From Planctomycetota bacterium (lineage in GTDB: Bacteria > Planctomycetota > Phycisphaerae > WQYP01), in assembly GCA_021818565.1 (NCBI GenBank), contig JAKATV010000467.1:1-13067 (forward strand): a stretch of DNA of 13,067 bases. Reading direction: 5' to 3'. The position numbers and the translations under genes are program-made. The notes under the pieces were generated by a model. It had not been told where the DNA came from. It searched no databases and worked only from the letters and a program-made list of their open reading frames with translations. This document shows positions 12,912 to 13,067 of the stretch, in pieces. Positions within the stretch are counted from its first letter, which is position 1, and each line of letters begins with the position of its first letter.

Positions 12912-13067
12912 ATGGTGTATGCAAACAGATCACGGTTTTCAGTGTTCAGTTTTCTGGATACGGCACGCTGGGCCGCCGCTGGCTCCAATGATTATGTTCC
13001 TCTCGAGATTAATTCCCTTGAGATCGGCCGTGGCATTACCCAAGGCGTAACCGGTCCGTCGCTTGGC
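12912..13067 (+). CDS. CTD copy, C-terminal half only, 3' end outside the window (possible pseudogene)
   Basis: From ATG 12912 the frame is open to the window edge (52 codons). The first 15 or so residues (MVYANRSRFSVFSFL) do not resemble the CTD. From DTARWAAAGSNDYVPLEI onward the product matches the middle of the domain (TAWAAAGPGDYVPFEI in the giant protein) and continues LEIGRGITQGVTGPSLG. The whole N-terminal half is missing; only 14 bases separate the upstream stop and this ATG. GGGGG at 12900-12904 is a weak ribosome site; an earlier ATG at 12898 hits a stop after four codons. This is either a 5'-deleted pseudogene or a short orphan with a new N-terminus. The break falls near the same motif at which the first orphan ends. 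Confidence 0.6.
   Translation, partial: MVYANRSRFSVFSFLDTARWAAAGSNDYVPLEINSLEIGRGITQGVTGPSLG
12935..12954 (+). repeat. TTCAGT-rich short repeat at the 5' break of the last CTD copy
   Basis: The stretch GTTTTCAGTGTTCAGTTTTC consists of overlapping TTCAGT/TTTTC units, T-rich and unlike the surrounding coding sequence. It resembles simple TTCAGTGTTCAG-type filler that I associate with intergenic DNA in several bacterial genomes. It encodes the RFSVFSFL segment that is foreign to the CTD, so it probably marks the junction of a deletion or insertion. Confidence 0.45.

Noticed and set aside
9861..13067. Insertion sequence or integron-like origin for the array
   Set aside because: No transposase, integrase, terminal inverted repeats or attC-like folded sites were visible between the genes.

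Overview
This window is one continuous plus-strand coding block. It holds the 3' part of a giant surface-type gene, followed head-to-tail by six small genes that overlap or nearly touch. There is no intergenic stretch longer than about 15 bases, no RNA gene, no CRISPR array and no recognisable transposase. Sequence style (moderately high GC, a several-thousand-residue Ser/Thr/Gly/Ala-rich beta-strand-repeat protein with PKD, FN3 and cadherin-like domains and dockerin-type loops) fits an environmental bacterium. Planctomycetota of the Phycisphaerae/Tepidisphaerales type is my best guess, but this is a stylistic inference and Verrucomicrobiota-like bacteria are not excluded.

Layout. Positions 1-9861 hold the C-terminal 3286 residues of a giant, presumably exported, protein whose start lies upstream. 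In order it has beta-helix-like repeats (including a recent 672-bp-period duplication), a jelly-roll DUF1349-like domain, two PKD domains, about six FN3 domains, three cadherin/Ig-like domains, an acidic linker, a dockerin-type calcium loop, a lipase-like alpha/beta hydrolase with a complete candidate Ser-Asp-His triad, and an unrecognised ~330-residue C-terminal domain (CTD). Residue numbers for this protein are counted from the codon at position 4.

Positions 9861-13067 hold a tandem array. A four-TM membrane protein (9861-10352) is followed by an orphan copy of the N-terminal half of the CTD (10352-10834), a five-TM membrane protein (10818-11345), a full-length orphan CTD (11357-12358), a paralogous five-TM membrane protein (12358-12897) and a C-terminal-half CTD copy that runs off the window (12912-13067). 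The order is therefore CTD(fused)-M1-CTD'-M2-CTD''-M3-CTD'''. The orphan CTDs begin almost exactly where the hydrolase domain of the giant protein ends and have no convincing signal peptide.

Interpretation. The geometry (large multidomain surface protein, variable 3' module, small downstream gene, then displaced 3' modules each alternating with a small gene) is that of the orphan-module arrays of Rhs, CdiA and other polymorphic systems. Here the module is not a recognised toxin and the partner is a multi-pass membrane protein. A cassette reservoir for swapping the giant protein's C-terminus together with a matching membrane partner is the most interesting hypothesis. A decaying segmental duplication is the conservative alternative. 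Function of the CTD and of the membrane proteins is unknown to me.
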